56,017 nucleotides of DNA from Tissierellia bacterium (GCA_012520095.1 JAAYOV010000003.1:1-56017), one strand, 5' to 3'. Positions 15,255-24,270 are shown, counted from the stretch's first letter. Notes: generated by a model not told the origin, from the letters alone. Translations and numbers: made by a program.

Positions 15255-17518
15255 GCTTCTTCCTCGCTTTGTTGAATATCATAAAAATCGACTAAGACTT
15301 CCCGAGGCTTGCTTCCCTGAGGAGGCCCTACAATTCCTCTCTCCTCCATCATGTCCACAAGTCTTCCGGCTCGACTGTAGCCGATGCGGAACTTCCTCTG
15401 CAGAAGGGAAGCAGATGCGCTTCTCTGATCGAGCACGACGCGGATCGCATCGGGAAGAAGCTCGTCTTCCACCTGACGTGTCTCCACTTCGACACTCCCC
15501 TGCACGACATTTTCGTCGTATTCCACTTCCATATCCTGGTTCTTGATAAACCGGACGACAGACTGAATCTCCTCATCGGCAATAAACGCGCCTTGAATGC
15601 GTCTTGGCTTTGAACTTGTCGGCGGCAAAAACAACATGTCTCCTCTTCCGAGAAGTTTTTCCGCCCCGCCCATATCCAGGATGATCCTCGAGTCAATAGC
15701 GGATGAGACGCTGAAAGCAATTCGCGCGGGAATATTCGTCTTGATCAGTCCGGTAATCACATCCGCACTCGGGCGCTGTGTGGCGACGATCAAATGGATC
15801 CCTGCCGCCCGCGCCATCTGTGAGATCCGAGCAATGGAGTCTTCAACTTGATTGGGCGCCACCATCATCAGGTCAGCCAGTTCATCGATCAATACGACGA
15901 TGCGCGGAAGTTTATTTTCAGGATTTGCTTGATTATAGGAGTCGATATCTCTACAGCCTGCGTCGGCAAAAAGTTCATATCTCTCCGTCATCTGATTGAC
16001 GGCCCAACCTAGAGCGATCGCCGCTTTTTTGGGATCCGTCACAACCGGTAAAATCAAATGGGGAATTCCGTTATATCCGCTTAGTTCCACAACTTTTGGA
16101 TCGATCATGAGGAGTTTAACTTCATCGGGAGAATTTCGAAAGAGAAAACTGGTGATAATCGTATTGACACATACGCTCTTTCCCGAACCTGTGCTCCCGG
16201 CAATGAGAAGATGCGGCATAGAGGCAAGATTGGCTACGACGGGTTTGCCGGCGATGTCTTTTCCGAGAACGAAACTCAGAGGCGAAGCGCTCTGCAAAAA
16301 CTCTTTGCTTCCCAACATGTCACGGATCGTGACGATGTCATTTTGTTTTGTAGGCACTTCGATTCCAACAGCGGCCTTTGCAGGCACCGGCGCAACGCGA
16401 ACCTGCGCGACACCGAGGTGAAGAGCAATGTCATCGGAAAGACCGGAAACCCTGGATATCTTCGTTCCGGGCTCCAACTCCATTTCAAATCGATTGACAA
16501 TGGGGCCTCGAGTGATACCGACCACACGGGCGATAACGCCGAAACTTTCGAGCGTCTCCTCTAATTTTTTCGCCGTTGCAAGGACTTCTTGTCTCTCCCG
16601 ATCGGTATTTCTTGTGCTCTTCTGCTTTGGATGCAAGAGGGAAACGGAAGGCTTTTTGTATACTTTTTTTCCTTTTTCAGCCAGAGCTCTCGAAATATCT
16701 TCTTCCAGCTCGCGTGACTCTTGCTCTGTCGGAGCATTCTCTTCCTTCTTCACGACTTGAGCCGGCTCATGCACAGCCTCATTGTCACCTTTACCTTCTT
16801 CCTCCTGCCTCACGAATGCATGATCATAATCATGAACCGGTATTTCCCGCTGCCTTTCCGGAGGTTCTTTTGAAAGGAATTTTGGAAGTTCACGAGGTTC
16901 CTCCGGCAACACAGAAGGAACAGGTTCTCTAGACTTTCTTTTTTTTGAAATCTCTTTACCTTTTTCAGCTACACTCTTCATATCTCGGATGAAACGAATG
17001 ATCGAGTAGCTCGTGATAAAAAAGATTCCGGTGAGAAGAAGGACGACGATGAGAATCATGTGTCCTGCGCGTCCGAGAAATTTATCAACTAAAAAACTCA
17101 AAGGAGACCCGAGAAGCCCTGCCGTTTTCAGCTGATGACCTCCGGAAAACAGGACCGATATCGTCTTTTTCTGATCAAATGCAATGCGAATCGACTCAGC
17201 GTGAATAAAACCGCTCAAAAGAATGACTCCAACAAAAGCGATCACCATGCCGGATCTGACGCGGTACTTGTGTCTTTCAAGAGACGGAGCATTTCCCATC
17301 ACCACCCAGACAGGAAGGATGACGGGCAAAAGATATCCCGAAATTCCAAACAGCCCGAGTATGGCCTTTCCCAGCACTCCACCGAAGAGCCCGGTAGAGG
17401 AAGTAAAGAGCGAAAACAGCAAAAAAAGACTCAGCGCCAGCCATAGCAGCAGGCGTACTTCTTTTCTGAGTCCTTCTTTCTCTTTCGTTTTCGTCGTTGT
17501 TTTCTTTTTGGGAGCCAC
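15251..17518 (-). CDS. ftsK: DNA translocase FtsK/SpoIIIE
   Basis: A 755-residue septal DNA pump that clears chromosome ends during division. The N-terminus has about four transmembrane segments (residues 20-190), then a charged linker, then the motor: VVANLASMPHLLIAGSTGSG with Walker A GSTGSGKSVCV, Walker B IVVLIDELADLMM, and RISQMARAAGIHLIVATQRP. The C-terminal gamma winged helix is present (SLLQRKFRIGYSRAGRLVDM). Start is GTG 17518, preceded by AGGAGGTCTAA that spans the dut stop. Whether it acts as FtsK or in sporulation cannot be told from this sequence. Confidence 0.95.
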   Translation of the reverse strand: MAPKKKTTTKTKEKEGLRKEVRLLLWLALSLFLLFSLFTSSTGLFGGVLGKAILGLFGISGYLLPVILPVWVVMGNAPSLERHKYRVRSGMVIAFVGVILLSGFIHAESIRIAFDQKKTISVLFSGGHQLKTAGLLGSPLSFLVDKFLGRAGHMILIVVLLLTGIFFITSYSIIRFIRDMKSVAEKGKEISKKRKSREPVPSVLPEEPRELPKFLSKEPPERQREIPVHDYDHAFVRQEEEGKGDNEAVHEPAQVVKKEENAPTEQESRELEEDISRALAEKGKKVYKKPSVSLLHPKQKSTRNTDRERQEVLATAKKLEETLESFGVIARVVGITRGPIVNRFEMELEPGTKISRVSGLSDDIALHLGVAQVRVAPVPAKAAVGIEVPTKQNDIVTIRDMLGSKEFLQSASPLSFVLGKDIAGKPVVANLASMPHLLIAGSTGSGKSVCVNTIITSFLFRNSPDEVKLLMIDPKVVELSGYNGIPHLILPVVTDPKKAAIALGWAVNQMTERYELFADAGCRDIDSYNQANPENKLPRIVVLIDELADLMMVAPNQVEDSIARISQMARAAGIHLIVATQRPSADVITGLIKTNIPARIAFSVSSAIDSRIILDMGGAEKLLGRGDMLFLPPTSSKPRRIQGAFIADEEIQSVVRFIKNQDMEVEYDENVVQGSVEVETRQVEDELLPDAIRVVLDQRSASASLLQRKFRIGYSRAGRLVDMMEERGIVGPPQGSKPREVLVDFYDIQQSEEEA

Positions 17519-17962
17519 TTAGACCTCCTGGTTTCTTCCGGTTGAGCCGAACCCTCCCTCTGCTCGATCGGTTTCGTCCAGGGAGTCGGTCTCTTCCCAT
17601 TGTACCCGTTCGTAGCGGGCAATGACCATCTGTGCAACTCGATCGCCGTCAACGATCGTAACAGGCTCGGTCGAGAGATTGACAAGCGCAATCTTAACCT
17701 CGCCTCTGTAGTCCGAATCAATCGTCCCGACGGCATTGACCAGAGTCAGTCCATGGCGGATGCTCATACCGCTTCTGGGGCGGATTTGTGCTTCTACTCC
17801 CTGAGGAAGACTAATATACACGCCTGTAGGAAAAAGAGCGCGTTCAAGCGGGGCAAGCACCACATCTTTTTCCAGATGGACACATAGATCCATCCCCGCC
17901 GACCCTTCCGTCTTATATTGGGGCAGCGGATGGGGGGATAAATTAACGATCTTAACCTTCAT
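17519..17962 (-). CDS. dut: dUTP diphosphatase
   Basis: A 147-residue trimeric dUTPase that prevents uracil incorporation and makes dUMP. All five motifs are visible: GSAGMDLC, PRSGMSIRHG, NAVGTIDSDYRGE, GDRVAQMVI and the C-terminal RAEGGFGSTGR arm. ATG 17962 is preferred because MKVKIVNLSPHPLPQY is the standard N-terminus; an in-frame ATG at 17974 would add four residues. Either start lies inside the end of pnp, so dut is read from the pnp transcript by coupling. It abuts ftsK. Confidence 0.94.
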   Translation of the reverse strand: MKVKIVNLSPHPLPQYKTEGSAGMDLCVHLEKDVVLAPLERALFPTGVYISLPQGVEAQIRPRSGMSIRHGLTLVNAVGTIDSDYRGEVKIALVNLSTEPVTIVDGDRVAQMVIARYERVQWEETDSLDETDRAEGGFGSTGRNQEV

Positions 17963-20321
17963 GGCTGTTTTCATCCAACAGCGCTTTCCGGCTAACTCCA
18001 ATTTTATCGCCGTCGATATTGATAACTTTGACCACTATCTCATCGCCAATGCTGAACTCGTCTTCTACCCTTCTGAGGTGTTTCAGCGTCAACTCTGAAA
18101 TATGACACAGCGCATCGACTCCGGGCAGGATCTCAACAAACGCGCCGAATTTGGCAATACGCAAGATTCTCGCTGTGTAAATGTCGCCGATTTTAATGTC
18201 TTTTATCCGCTCCATGGCGGCTTTTTTATGCTCAGCTTCGAGAAGTGCCTTTCGGGAACAGGCTATTTTGCCTTCTTCATCGATGCCGATGACTTTAACT
18301 TTGATGACGTCGCCCTCTTTAAACAGGTCTTCCACTTTATCAAGACGCTCGGGCGCCATCTCCGAGATATGGCAGAGTGCTTCATGATGCTGTGTTAGAG
18401 CGACAAATGCGCCAAATTTAGCAATCCGGACGATCTTTGCATCATAGACTTCGCCTACCTCGACATCTTTTGTAATCTCTTCAATCTCCGCCTTGGCCGC
18501 CTCTCCGCCTTCTGCCGTCTCAGCGGTGATAACGACTCGGCCGTCATCGGTGATGTCGATCTTAGCATTATGCTCGGTCGTGATGCGCGTGATCACCTTT
18601 CCGCCCGTGCCGATGACGTCGCGGATTTTCTCGGGATCAATCCAGAGGACAAAGACGCGTGGAGCGTGTGGGGAGAGTTCTCTTGGTTCAGAGAGCTCCG
18701 CATTCATCGCCTCGAGAATGTGAAGCCTTCCAATGCGCGCCTGTTCAAGCGCTTTTTCTAGAATCGTTCGATCGATCCCGGCGATCTTAATATCCATTTG
18801 AATAGCGCTGATACCCTCAGAGGTTCCGGCAACTTTAAAATCCATGTCTCCGAGGAAATCTTCAAGACCTTGGATATCGCTGAGTATGGCGACTTGATCG
18901 CCTTCTTTGATCAGCCCCATGGCAATCCCGGCAACCGGAGCCTTCAGCGGCACGCCGGCATCCATCATAGACAATGAGCTGGCGCAGATGCTTGCCTGTG
19001 ATGAGGAGCCGTTGGAAGAGAGAACTTCCGCTACGACTCGAATGGCATAAGGAAACTCGTCTTCAGACGGCAGAACCGCAAGGAGCGCCTTTTCTCCAAG
19101 TGCGCCGTGACCTATAGCCCGTCGGTTAGGACCGCGCTGAGGACCTGTTTCACCGACAGAATAATGCGGAAAATTATACTGATGCATGAATCGCTTACTC
19201 TCATCTAAATCAAGTCCGTCAAGACGTTGGGCATCGCTGAGAGCTCCAAGTGTGGTAATTGATAGAGCACTGGTCATCCCCCGTTGGAAATAACCGGAAC
19301 CGTGTGTTCTTCGAATCATGCCCGTCTCTGTAAACAACGGACGGATGGTTTCAGCCGTTCGGCCGTCAGGTCGAAGGCCCTCGTTTAAAATCATCGACCG
19401 CATAACTTTCTTCTGCAATGCTTGAAATTCTGCAGAAAGCGCATTTTCATCTTGCTCTTCTTCAGGTGTCATTTCAACATACTTATCAAGAAGGGCCTCA
19501 TAAAGAGCATCCGTCTGTTCCTGACGATCTTCTTTCTCAAACGCTTGGCGGAATATCTGATAAAACGACTCTTCCGCTGCATTTTCAACGTAAGAAACAA
19601 GCTTTTCGTCTCTTTGCGGCGCCTCAAAGGGCACTTTTTCAACGCCGACGACCTCGACGATTTCGTCGACAAAGCGCACCACTTTTTTTATCTCTTCATG
19701 AGCAAGGAGAATCGCTTCTAAAATCTTTTCTTCAGGTAAAATATCAGCCTGTGCCTCTACCATCATGACGGCATCTCTTGTACCGGCAACGACAAGGCGC
19801 AATGAAGAACTGTTCAATTCTTCTTCCGTAGGATTGACGATAAACTCATCGTCTATCATTCCGATTTGAACCGCGCCAATGGGGCCCATAAAGGGAATTT
19901 TTTCCGCCAGACTCAGGACAATCGACGACCCGATCATTGCGACGATTTCCGGCGCGCAAGAGCGATCGACGCTCAGGACTTCGGCAATTACCTGGACTTC
20001 ATTCTTATAGCCGTCAGGGAACAGAGGCCGAATCGGGCGGTCCATGAGTCTTGATGAGAGCGTCGCTTTATCTGTCGGACGCCCTTCTCGCTTGAGATAG
20101 CCGCCGGGAATGCGCCCGACTGCATAGAGTTTCTCCTGGTAATCACAGCTCAAGGGGAAGAAGTCAATCCCCTCTCTCGGTTTGGAACTGGTGACGTGAA
20201 CCATCACCTGCGTGTCACTGTAGCTGACGAGGACGCTCGAATCGCTTAGCGGCGCATATTTTCCGACCACTACTTCCAGCGGTCTGCCGGCCAATTCGAA
20301 GCGAAAGGTCTGTTCTTGCAT
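17952..20321 (-). CDS. pnp: Polyribonucleotide nucleotidyltransferase with two tandem S1 domains
   Basis: A 789-residue 3'-5' phosphorolytic exoribonuclease; usual length is about 700-720. Two RNase PH-like domains are complete, with typical motifs such as GRIPGGYLKREGRPTDK, RPIRPLFPDGY and, in the second half, HGSGYFQRGMTS. KH domain follows at about 552-612 (IGTGGKVITRIT), then a first S1 domain at about 619-698 (IVRIAKFGAFVAL, ALCHISEM) and a second at about 708-784 (ILRIAKFGAFVEI, ALCHISEL). The doubled S1 explains the extra 75 or so residues. ATG 20321 is chosen because AAGGAGGAAAGA precedes it. A hairpin terminator lies between rpsO and pnp. Confidence 0.96.
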   Translation of the reverse strand: MQEQTFRFELAGRPLEVVVGKYAPLSDSSVLVSYSDTQVMVHVTSSKPREGIDFFPLSCDYQEKLYAVGRIPGGYLKREGRPTDKATLSSRLMDRPIRPLFPDGYKNEVQVIAEVLSVDRSCAPEIVAMIGSSIVLSLAEKIPFMGPIGAVQIGMIDDEFIVNPTEEELNSSSLRLVVAGTRDAVMMVEAQADILPEEKILEAILLAHEEIKKVVRFVDEIVEVVGVEKVPFEAPQRDEKLVSYVENAAEESFYQIFRQAFEKEDRQEQTDALYEALLDKYVEMTPEEEQDENALSAEFQALQKKVMRSMILNEGLRPDGRTAETIRPLFTETGMIRRTHGSGYFQRGMTSALSITTLGALSDAQRLDGLDLDESKRFMHQYNFPHYSVGETGPQRGPNRRAIGHGALGEKALLAVLPSEDEFPYAIRVVAEVLSSNGSSSQASICASSLSMMDAGVPLKAPVAGIAMGLIKEGDQVAILSDIQGLEDFLGDMDFKVAGTSEGISAIQMDIKIAGIDRTILEKALEQARIGRLHILEAMNAELSEPRELSPHAPRVFVLWIDPEKIRDVIGTGGKVITRITTEHNAKIDITDDGRVVITAETAEGGEAAKAEIEEITKDVEVGEVYDAKIVRIAKFGAFVALTQHHEALCHISEMAPERLDKVEDLFKEGDVIKVKVIGIDEEGKIACSRKALLEAEHKKAAMERIKDIKIGDIYTARILRIAKFGAFVEILPGVDALCHISELTLKHLRRVEDEFSIGDEIVVKVINIDGDKIGVSRKALLDENSHEG

Positions 20322-20345
20322 TCTTTCCTCCTTAGGAACCTTACT

Positions 20346-20373
20346 GAAAAAAGATGGGAACTCTCCCATCTTT
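20346..20373 (-). terminator. Terminator or attenuator between rpsO and pnp
   Basis: Minus strand: AAGATGGGA pairs with TCCCATCTT around a 4-base loop and is followed by TTTTTTC. It lies 4 bases after the rpsO stop and 25 before the pnp start. Since no separate pnp promoter is obvious in the 25 bases, it probably reduces rather than ends transcription into pnp, or is an RNase target. Confidence 0.82.
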
Positions 20374-20376
20374 CCA

Positions 20377-20640
20377 TTATTTGCGCAGTTTGAGTTGTTC
20401 AATCAGGCTTCGATACTCTTCGATATCTCTTTTCCTGATATAGTTAAGCAAATTGCGGCGGCGTCCAACGAGTTTGAGAAGTCCTCTTCTCGTGTGATGA
20501 TCTTTCGGATGACGCTTGAGATGATCATTGAGCTCATTGATGCGAGTCGTCAAAACCGCCACCTGCACGCGTGAAGATCCACTATCATTTTCATGTTCGC
20601 GGAACTGAGAGATGATCTCTTGTTTCTTTTCTTTATCCAT
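20377..20640 (-). CDS. rpsO: 30S ribosomal protein S15
   Basis: An 87-residue primary 16S rRNA-binding protein. The core [40 protein letters not shown] and LRK end are typical. ATG 20640 is preceded by AAGGAGATTGGAA; a longer reading starts in the leader and is rejected. The gene has a good promoter and a structured leader of about 75 bases, where S15 proteins commonly bind to repress themselves. It is followed by pnp as in most bacteria. Confidence 0.97.
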   Translation of the reverse strand: MDKEKKQEIISQFREHENDSGSSRVQVAVLTTRINELNDHLKRHPKDHHTRRGLLKLVGRRRNLLNYIRKRDIEEYRSLIEQLKLRK

Positions 20641-20715
20641 TTCCAATCTCCTTTTATTTATTCTCCCGAAACCGAGCCGTGGTCGGAGATTTCCAACGGC
20701 CAAGTTTTGGGAACA
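20641..20715 (-). promoter_or_regulatory. Structured 5' leader of rpsO, possible S15 autoregulatory site
   Basis: The leader on the minus strand contains overlapping complementary segments: CCGTTGG...CCACGG and TCTCC...GGGAGA enclosing a CGGTTTCG element just ahead of the ribosome-binding site. Alternative pairing near the start codon is typical of S15-controlled leaders. I did not match it to a specific described S15 leader class. Confidence 0.45.
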
Positions 20716-20721
20716 CTAAAT

Positions 20722-20750
20722 ATCTTACCATAAACTATAGACACTGTAAA
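20722..20750 (-). promoter_or_regulatory. Predicted promoter of rpsO-pnp
   Basis: Minus-strand TTTACA (20745-20750), 17-base spacer, TAAGAT (20722-20727) with a TG extension (TGGTAAGAT). It lies immediately after the upstream marR stop codon and gives a leader of about 75 bases. Confidence 0.75.
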
Positions 20751-20756
20751 CTTCTA

Positions 20757-21191
20757 TTACCCAATCTTCTCAAGGAATTCCTCAAGGTAATTGAGATGCT
20801 CCTCCAGTGCCTCAATCTGTGTGTTTGTAATGGTAATCCCTCTCTCCTTCAGACGCTGCATCACAGCGGAAGTCATACTCTCGATATAATCTCTCCCGTT
20901 GTCGCTAAGATCCACTAACACAACGCGTCGATTCGTCGGATCGTACTTTCGCTCAACCATATCTTTTGAGACGAGAACGTCAACAATCTTTGTCAGCTGC
21001 TGATTCGACACATCGATCTGAGATGCCAGCTGCGTCATGTTCATCATGCCCTTTTCATTGAGAGTGTTGAGAGCCGAGAGCTGCTTTCTGCCAATGGGAA
21101 AACGCGCATTGATCTCAGGGGTGAAAATTGTCCTTCGCACAGAGTTCCCCAATTGAATGATGCGATTGACCATTTGCCTTTCTTTGTCCAT
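20757..21191 (-). CDS. MarR-family transcriptional regulator
   Basis: A 144-residue winged-helix regulator: RKQLSALNTLNEKGMMNMTQ, LASQIDVSNQQLTKIVDVLV and ERKYDPTNRRVVLVDLSDNG are typical MarR recognition-helix and wing segments, with dimerisation helices at both ends. It starts 10 bases after the ribF stop, with AAGGAGATATGA upstream, so it is part of the nusA-ribF operon rather than a separate unit. MarR genes are not a standard member between ribF and rpsO, so this looks like an insertion in a conserved order. Target and ligand are unknown. Confidence 0.88.
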   Translation of the reverse strand: MDKERQMVNRIIQLGNSVRRTIFTPEINARFPIGRKQLSALNTLNEKGMMNMTQLASQIDVSNQQLTKIVDVLVSKDMVERKYDPTNRRVVLVDLSDNGRDYIESMTSAVMQRLKERGITITNTQIEALEEHLNYLEEFLEKIG

Positions 21192-21201
21192 TCATATCTC
21201 C

Positions 21202-22107
21202 TTATATCTTTGTGTGTAAACTCTTAAAATGCTCCCTCGTTTTTGCGACATCTCTTTCGATCTGATCGATCAGTTCCTGTCTCGAATCAAATGTTATTTC
21301 ATCGCGAATAAAGGACAGAAACTCAAGAGTCACTTCTTCCTCATAAAAATCTCCCTTTGTATCTAATAAATGGGTCTCTATGCTGAACGATCTCCCCGGA
21401 AATGTCGGACGATTTCCTACACTTGTCACACTTTGATAGACATTTCCCTCTATATGTGCGTTTGTAATATACACCCCTTTTCGAAGAGTGTATAAATTCG
21501 GTCGAATATTGAGATTAAGCGTTGGAAAACCGAGGCTTCCTCCCGTGCCGTAGCCGCGAATCACTGACGCCCTGTACGAATAGAACCTTCCAAGAGACGC
21601 GTTGAGTCTTTCAATATCGCCCAAAGCCATCAATTCTCTGAGAAGGGTGCTGCTGACAATATGTCCGTCAATGATATGAGCTTCCACTTTCATCACAGGT
21701 ATTTTCAACGATGATGCCGGATCGCTCCCCTTATAACCAAAACGGAAATCGTATCCTACAATGAGTTTGCGGACACGCAATCCGAGATACTCTAAAAAAG
21801 TCGGTGCCGTCATATGACGAAGTTGTTGCGTAAACGGAAGAGCGACGACATAGTCGACCCCGGCATTTTTTAAAAACTGTAGTTTTTCATAAGGGTCCAT
21901 GACATAGGGAATCGACTTCTTCGAAATCACTTCACGCGGGCTATTTAGAAAAGTAACAGCTACAGAAGGACAACCCAACCTTCTCGATTCATCCAAGAGG
22001 GCTGAAATTACTTTCTGATGACCTAAATGATACCCGTCAAATGTTCCAATTGTCAACAAAACATCACAATGTATTTCTCTTAATTGTCGAACATCTTCAA
22101 TAATCAT
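21202..22107 (-). CDS. ribF: Bifunctional riboflavin kinase / FAD synthetase
   Basis: A 301-residue enzyme making FMN and FAD. N-terminal adenylyltransferase: LTIGTFDGYHLGHQKVI (nucleotidyltransferase GxFDGxHxGH motif) and LIVGYDFRFGYKGSD. C-terminal riboflavin kinase: RGYGTGGSLGFPTLNL and SVTSVGNRPTF. Length is normal. It lies 3 bases after truB, as in Bacillus and Clostridium, and is followed by a MarR gene. No FMN riboswitch was seen nearby. Confidence 0.95.
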   Translation of the reverse strand: MIIEDVRQLREIHCDVLLTIGTFDGYHLGHQKVISALLDESRRLGCPSVAVTFLNSPREVISKKSIPYVMDPYEKLQFLKNAGVDYVVALPFTQQLRHMTAPTFLEYLGLRVRKLIVGYDFRFGYKGSDPASSLKIPVMKVEAHIIDGHIVSSTLLRELMALGDIERLNASLGRFYSYRASVIRGYGTGGSLGFPTLNLNIRPNLYTLRKGVYITNAHIEGNVYQSVTSVGNRPTFPGRSFSIETHLLDTKGDFYEEEVTLEFLSFIRDEITFDSRQELIDQIERDVAKTREHFKSLHTKI

Positions 22108-22110
22108 ATA

Positions 22111-22971
22111 TTAAATTACCTTTTCCGGCAGAAACGAGTCTCCGCTGCGCACCGCGGTCCCCACAAAACTGCCCTTATATGTCAATACGACTCGTTCATC
22201 AGAGACTTGCTCTGCAGACATGGGAGTCTTTATCCCCCTGCGCCAGTTCCGCAGCAAAAAAGGGCCAATTTCTATTCGTTCAAACGGCTGAAGATCGCCC
22301 ACATTCCTGAGAAAGCGATAATCCTCTGCTCTCACCATCGATTCAATCTCGTCGAGGGTAAAACACGCATCAAGAGATATTCCATCATTTTCCACTCTTA
22401 CAAGCTTGCTCATCACGCCGGAGGTCCCAAGTTCATGCGCTATATCATGAAACAGCGTGCGGATATACGTTCCCTTTGAGCAGCGGACGGTAAACACAGC
22501 CTCTTCTCCATCTATGCCATGACATATAATTTTTTCAATAAAAACACTCCTCGGAGGGCGATCGACGATGATCCCTTGTCTTGCATACTTATACAAAGGC
22601 TTCCCTTGATGCTTGAGGGCGCTCACCATCGGAGGGACCTGCGAAATTTCGCCGATAAAGCGAGGAAGCACTGCTTCTATCTGATGTCTTGAGGGAATGA
22701 CTCCCGGCGCAGGCTCGAGCCTCCCCCAAATATCAAAGGTATCGCTGTTGTAGCCGAATCGGAGGGTTCCGACATATTCTTTCATCGGTGTTCTCATGCG
22801 GTCAATAAAGGTCGTGGCCTTTCCCACATACACGCTCAGCACGCCGGTTGCCATGGGGTCAAGCGTTCCGCTGTGTCCACATTTCTTCATTTTAAGAAGC
22901 CTTCTTAGAAATGAGACGACCCCAAAGGAGCTGATATTTTGACCTTTATGAACGTCAACTCTTCCGAACAA
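22111..22971 (-). CDS. truB: tRNA pseudouridine(55) synthase
   Basis: A 286-residue enzyme that makes pseudouridine 55 in the T-loop of tRNAs. The catalytic aspartate is in CGHSGTLDPMATGVL, and CSKGTYIRTLFHDIAHELG is the second conserved motif. The start is TTG 22971 with GGAGG six bases upstream; no suitable ATG exists before the conserved region. The N-terminus VDVHKGQNISSFGVV is a little shorter and less typical than the usual form with VDKPKG. It overlaps nrnA by 17 bases. Confidence 0.95.
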   Translation of the reverse strand: MFGRVDVHKGQNISSFGVVSFLRRLLKMKKCGHSGTLDPMATGVLSVYVGKATTFIDRMRTPMKEYVGTLRFGYNSDTFDIWGRLEPAPGVIPSRHQIEAVLPRFIGEISQVPPMVSALKHQGKPLYKYARQGIIVDRPPRSVFIEKIICHGIDGEEAVFTVRCSKGTYIRTLFHDIAHELGTSGVMSKLVRVENDGISLDACFTLDEIESMVRAEDYRFLRNVGDLQPFERIEIGPFLLRNWRRGIKTPMSAEQVSDERVVLTYKGSFVGTAVRSGDSFLPEKVI

Positions 22972-23929
22972 GCAACGCCTCCAACTCTCTAAGAAGTTTC
23001 CTTAAAACCTTTTCATAATCATGATCAGTAAACGTGATGCCGGAAGCGTTTTTATGGCCGCCACCACCAAAGGCGAGAGCCACTTTTGATACATCGACAT
23101 CGCCGACAGAGCGCAGAGAAGCGCGCAAAGACCCTTTATAGTCGTAGAGGAGAAGAGCGACCTCCACCCCCTCCATATCTCTGAGAGCTTCGACAATATC
23201 ATCGGTGTTGTCGGTTCCGGCTTCCAGCTGGACTTTCCTTGGAAGCCACGAATAAACGCCGCGATTCGAACAGAAAAACGTCGAACTGTCGATCGCTCTG
23301 GCAAGAAGCTTCATCTTCTCTTTCGAGTTGTTTCCAAACAAATCCTCACAGAGCTCGGACATGCTCACTCCCCGATCTATGATTTCAGCGGCAATTTCGA
23401 GTGTCCTGCTGCTGGTGGAACTATAATAAAATCTGTTCGTATCAAGAAGAATTGCACCCAAAATGTAGCGTGCGGCCTTCTTCGTGATCTTATATCCGAG
23501 CGCTTCAGACAGTGAATAGATGAGTTCTCCCGTACTCGAGAGATTTCCAATGACATAGTCGAGATCGCCAAAGCGGGTATTTGTCCCGTGATGATCGAGA
23601 TTTAAGATCTTCACGTCCGGAAAATTTTTCACTCGATCGATGCATCGATCGATATCAGCGCAATCAACCGTGATCAATAAATCGGGGCGAAATCCCTCAG
23701 GAATCTCGGTTCGATATCGCTCATGGACGAGTGTTCGAATGGACGGAAGTGGAGTTTCCGCTGCCAAAGCATACGCTTTTTTTTCCCTTTTTCTAAATAT
23801 TTCCAGAAGCGCCGATGCACTTCCCGCTGCATCGCCGTCCGCTTTAATATGGGGAAGAATTAGAATATTATCTGCTTCTTGCAGCGCAATGCGGATTTCT
23901 GAAAAGGTGTTGTTCTTTTTCATCTTCAT
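22955..23929 (-). CDS. nrnA: DHH-family phosphoesterase (NrnA-like nanoRNase / pAp phosphatase)
   Basis: A 324-residue protein with the DHH-DHHA1 arrangement. DHH motifs: HIKADGDAAGSASAL, VDCAD and NLDHHGTNTRFGD; C-terminal DHHA1 motif: AFGGGGHKNASGITF. In Firmicutes the relative NrnA degrades 2-5 nt RNAs and dephosphorylates pAp, and also may act on cyclic dinucleotide products. Its position between rbfA and truB is standard in Clostridia. It overlaps rbfA by 4 bases and truB by 17. Confidence 0.9.
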   Translation of the reverse strand: MKMKKNNTFSEIRIALQEADNILILPHIKADGDAAGSASALLEIFRKREKKAYALAAETPLPSIRTLVHERYRTEIPEGFRPDLLITVDCADIDRCIDRVKNFPDVKILNLDHHGTNTRFGDLDYVIGNLSSTGELIYSLSEALGYKITKKAARYILGAILLDTNRFYYSSTSSRTLEIAAEIIDRGVSMSELCEDLFGNNSKEKMKLLARAIDSSTFFCSNRGVYSWLPRKVQLEAGTDNTDDIVEALRDMEGVEVALLLYDYKGSLRASLRSVGDVDVSKVALAFGGGGHKNASGITFTDHDYEKVLRKLLRELEALLVRKS

Positions 23930-24270
23930 GGGTTCAACTTCTTAAACAGTTCGTCCATCTCCATCGCTTTGGCAATAGAGTCGTCATAGTAAAATAAAAC
24001 CTCCGGTGTATGATAGAGTTCGAGTTTTTCTCCCAATCTCCTGCGAAAATATCCCTTTGCTCTTCTGAGGATCTCGATCAGCTCATCTTCTTGCAACTCT
24101 CCATTGAGACAACTTACATAGACTTTGGCGCTCTTCAAATCTGCCGCCGTATCGACATGAGTTATCGAGACGATGCCGTTTATGCGGGGGTCTTTCATGT
24201 CAAAAAGAAGGACATCGCTGAGAATGCGGCGAATCTCCTCGTTGACCTTTTGAAGGCGTTTGCGTTTCAT
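23926..24270 (-). CDS. rbfA: Ribosome-binding factor A
   Basis: A 114-residue single KH-like domain protein that matures the 30S subunit and helps 16S 5' processing. RKRLQKVNEEIRRILSDVLL and MKDPRINGIVSITHVDTAAD are typical; HTPEVLFYYDDS is the conserved C-terminal strand. ATG 24270 is chosen over GTG 24273 because AGGAG is then seven bases upstream; it overlaps the infB stop by one base (TGATG). Confidence 0.93.
   Translation of the reverse strand: MKRKRLQKVNEEIRRILSDVLLFDMKDPRINGIVSITHVDTAADLKSAKVYVSCLNGELQEDELIEILRRAKGYFRRRLGEKLELYHTPEVLFYYDDSIAKAMEMDELFKKLNP

Noticed and set aside
21202-22107. FMN riboswitch upstream of ribF
   Set aside because: The gene starts 3 bases after truB, leaving no room for one.
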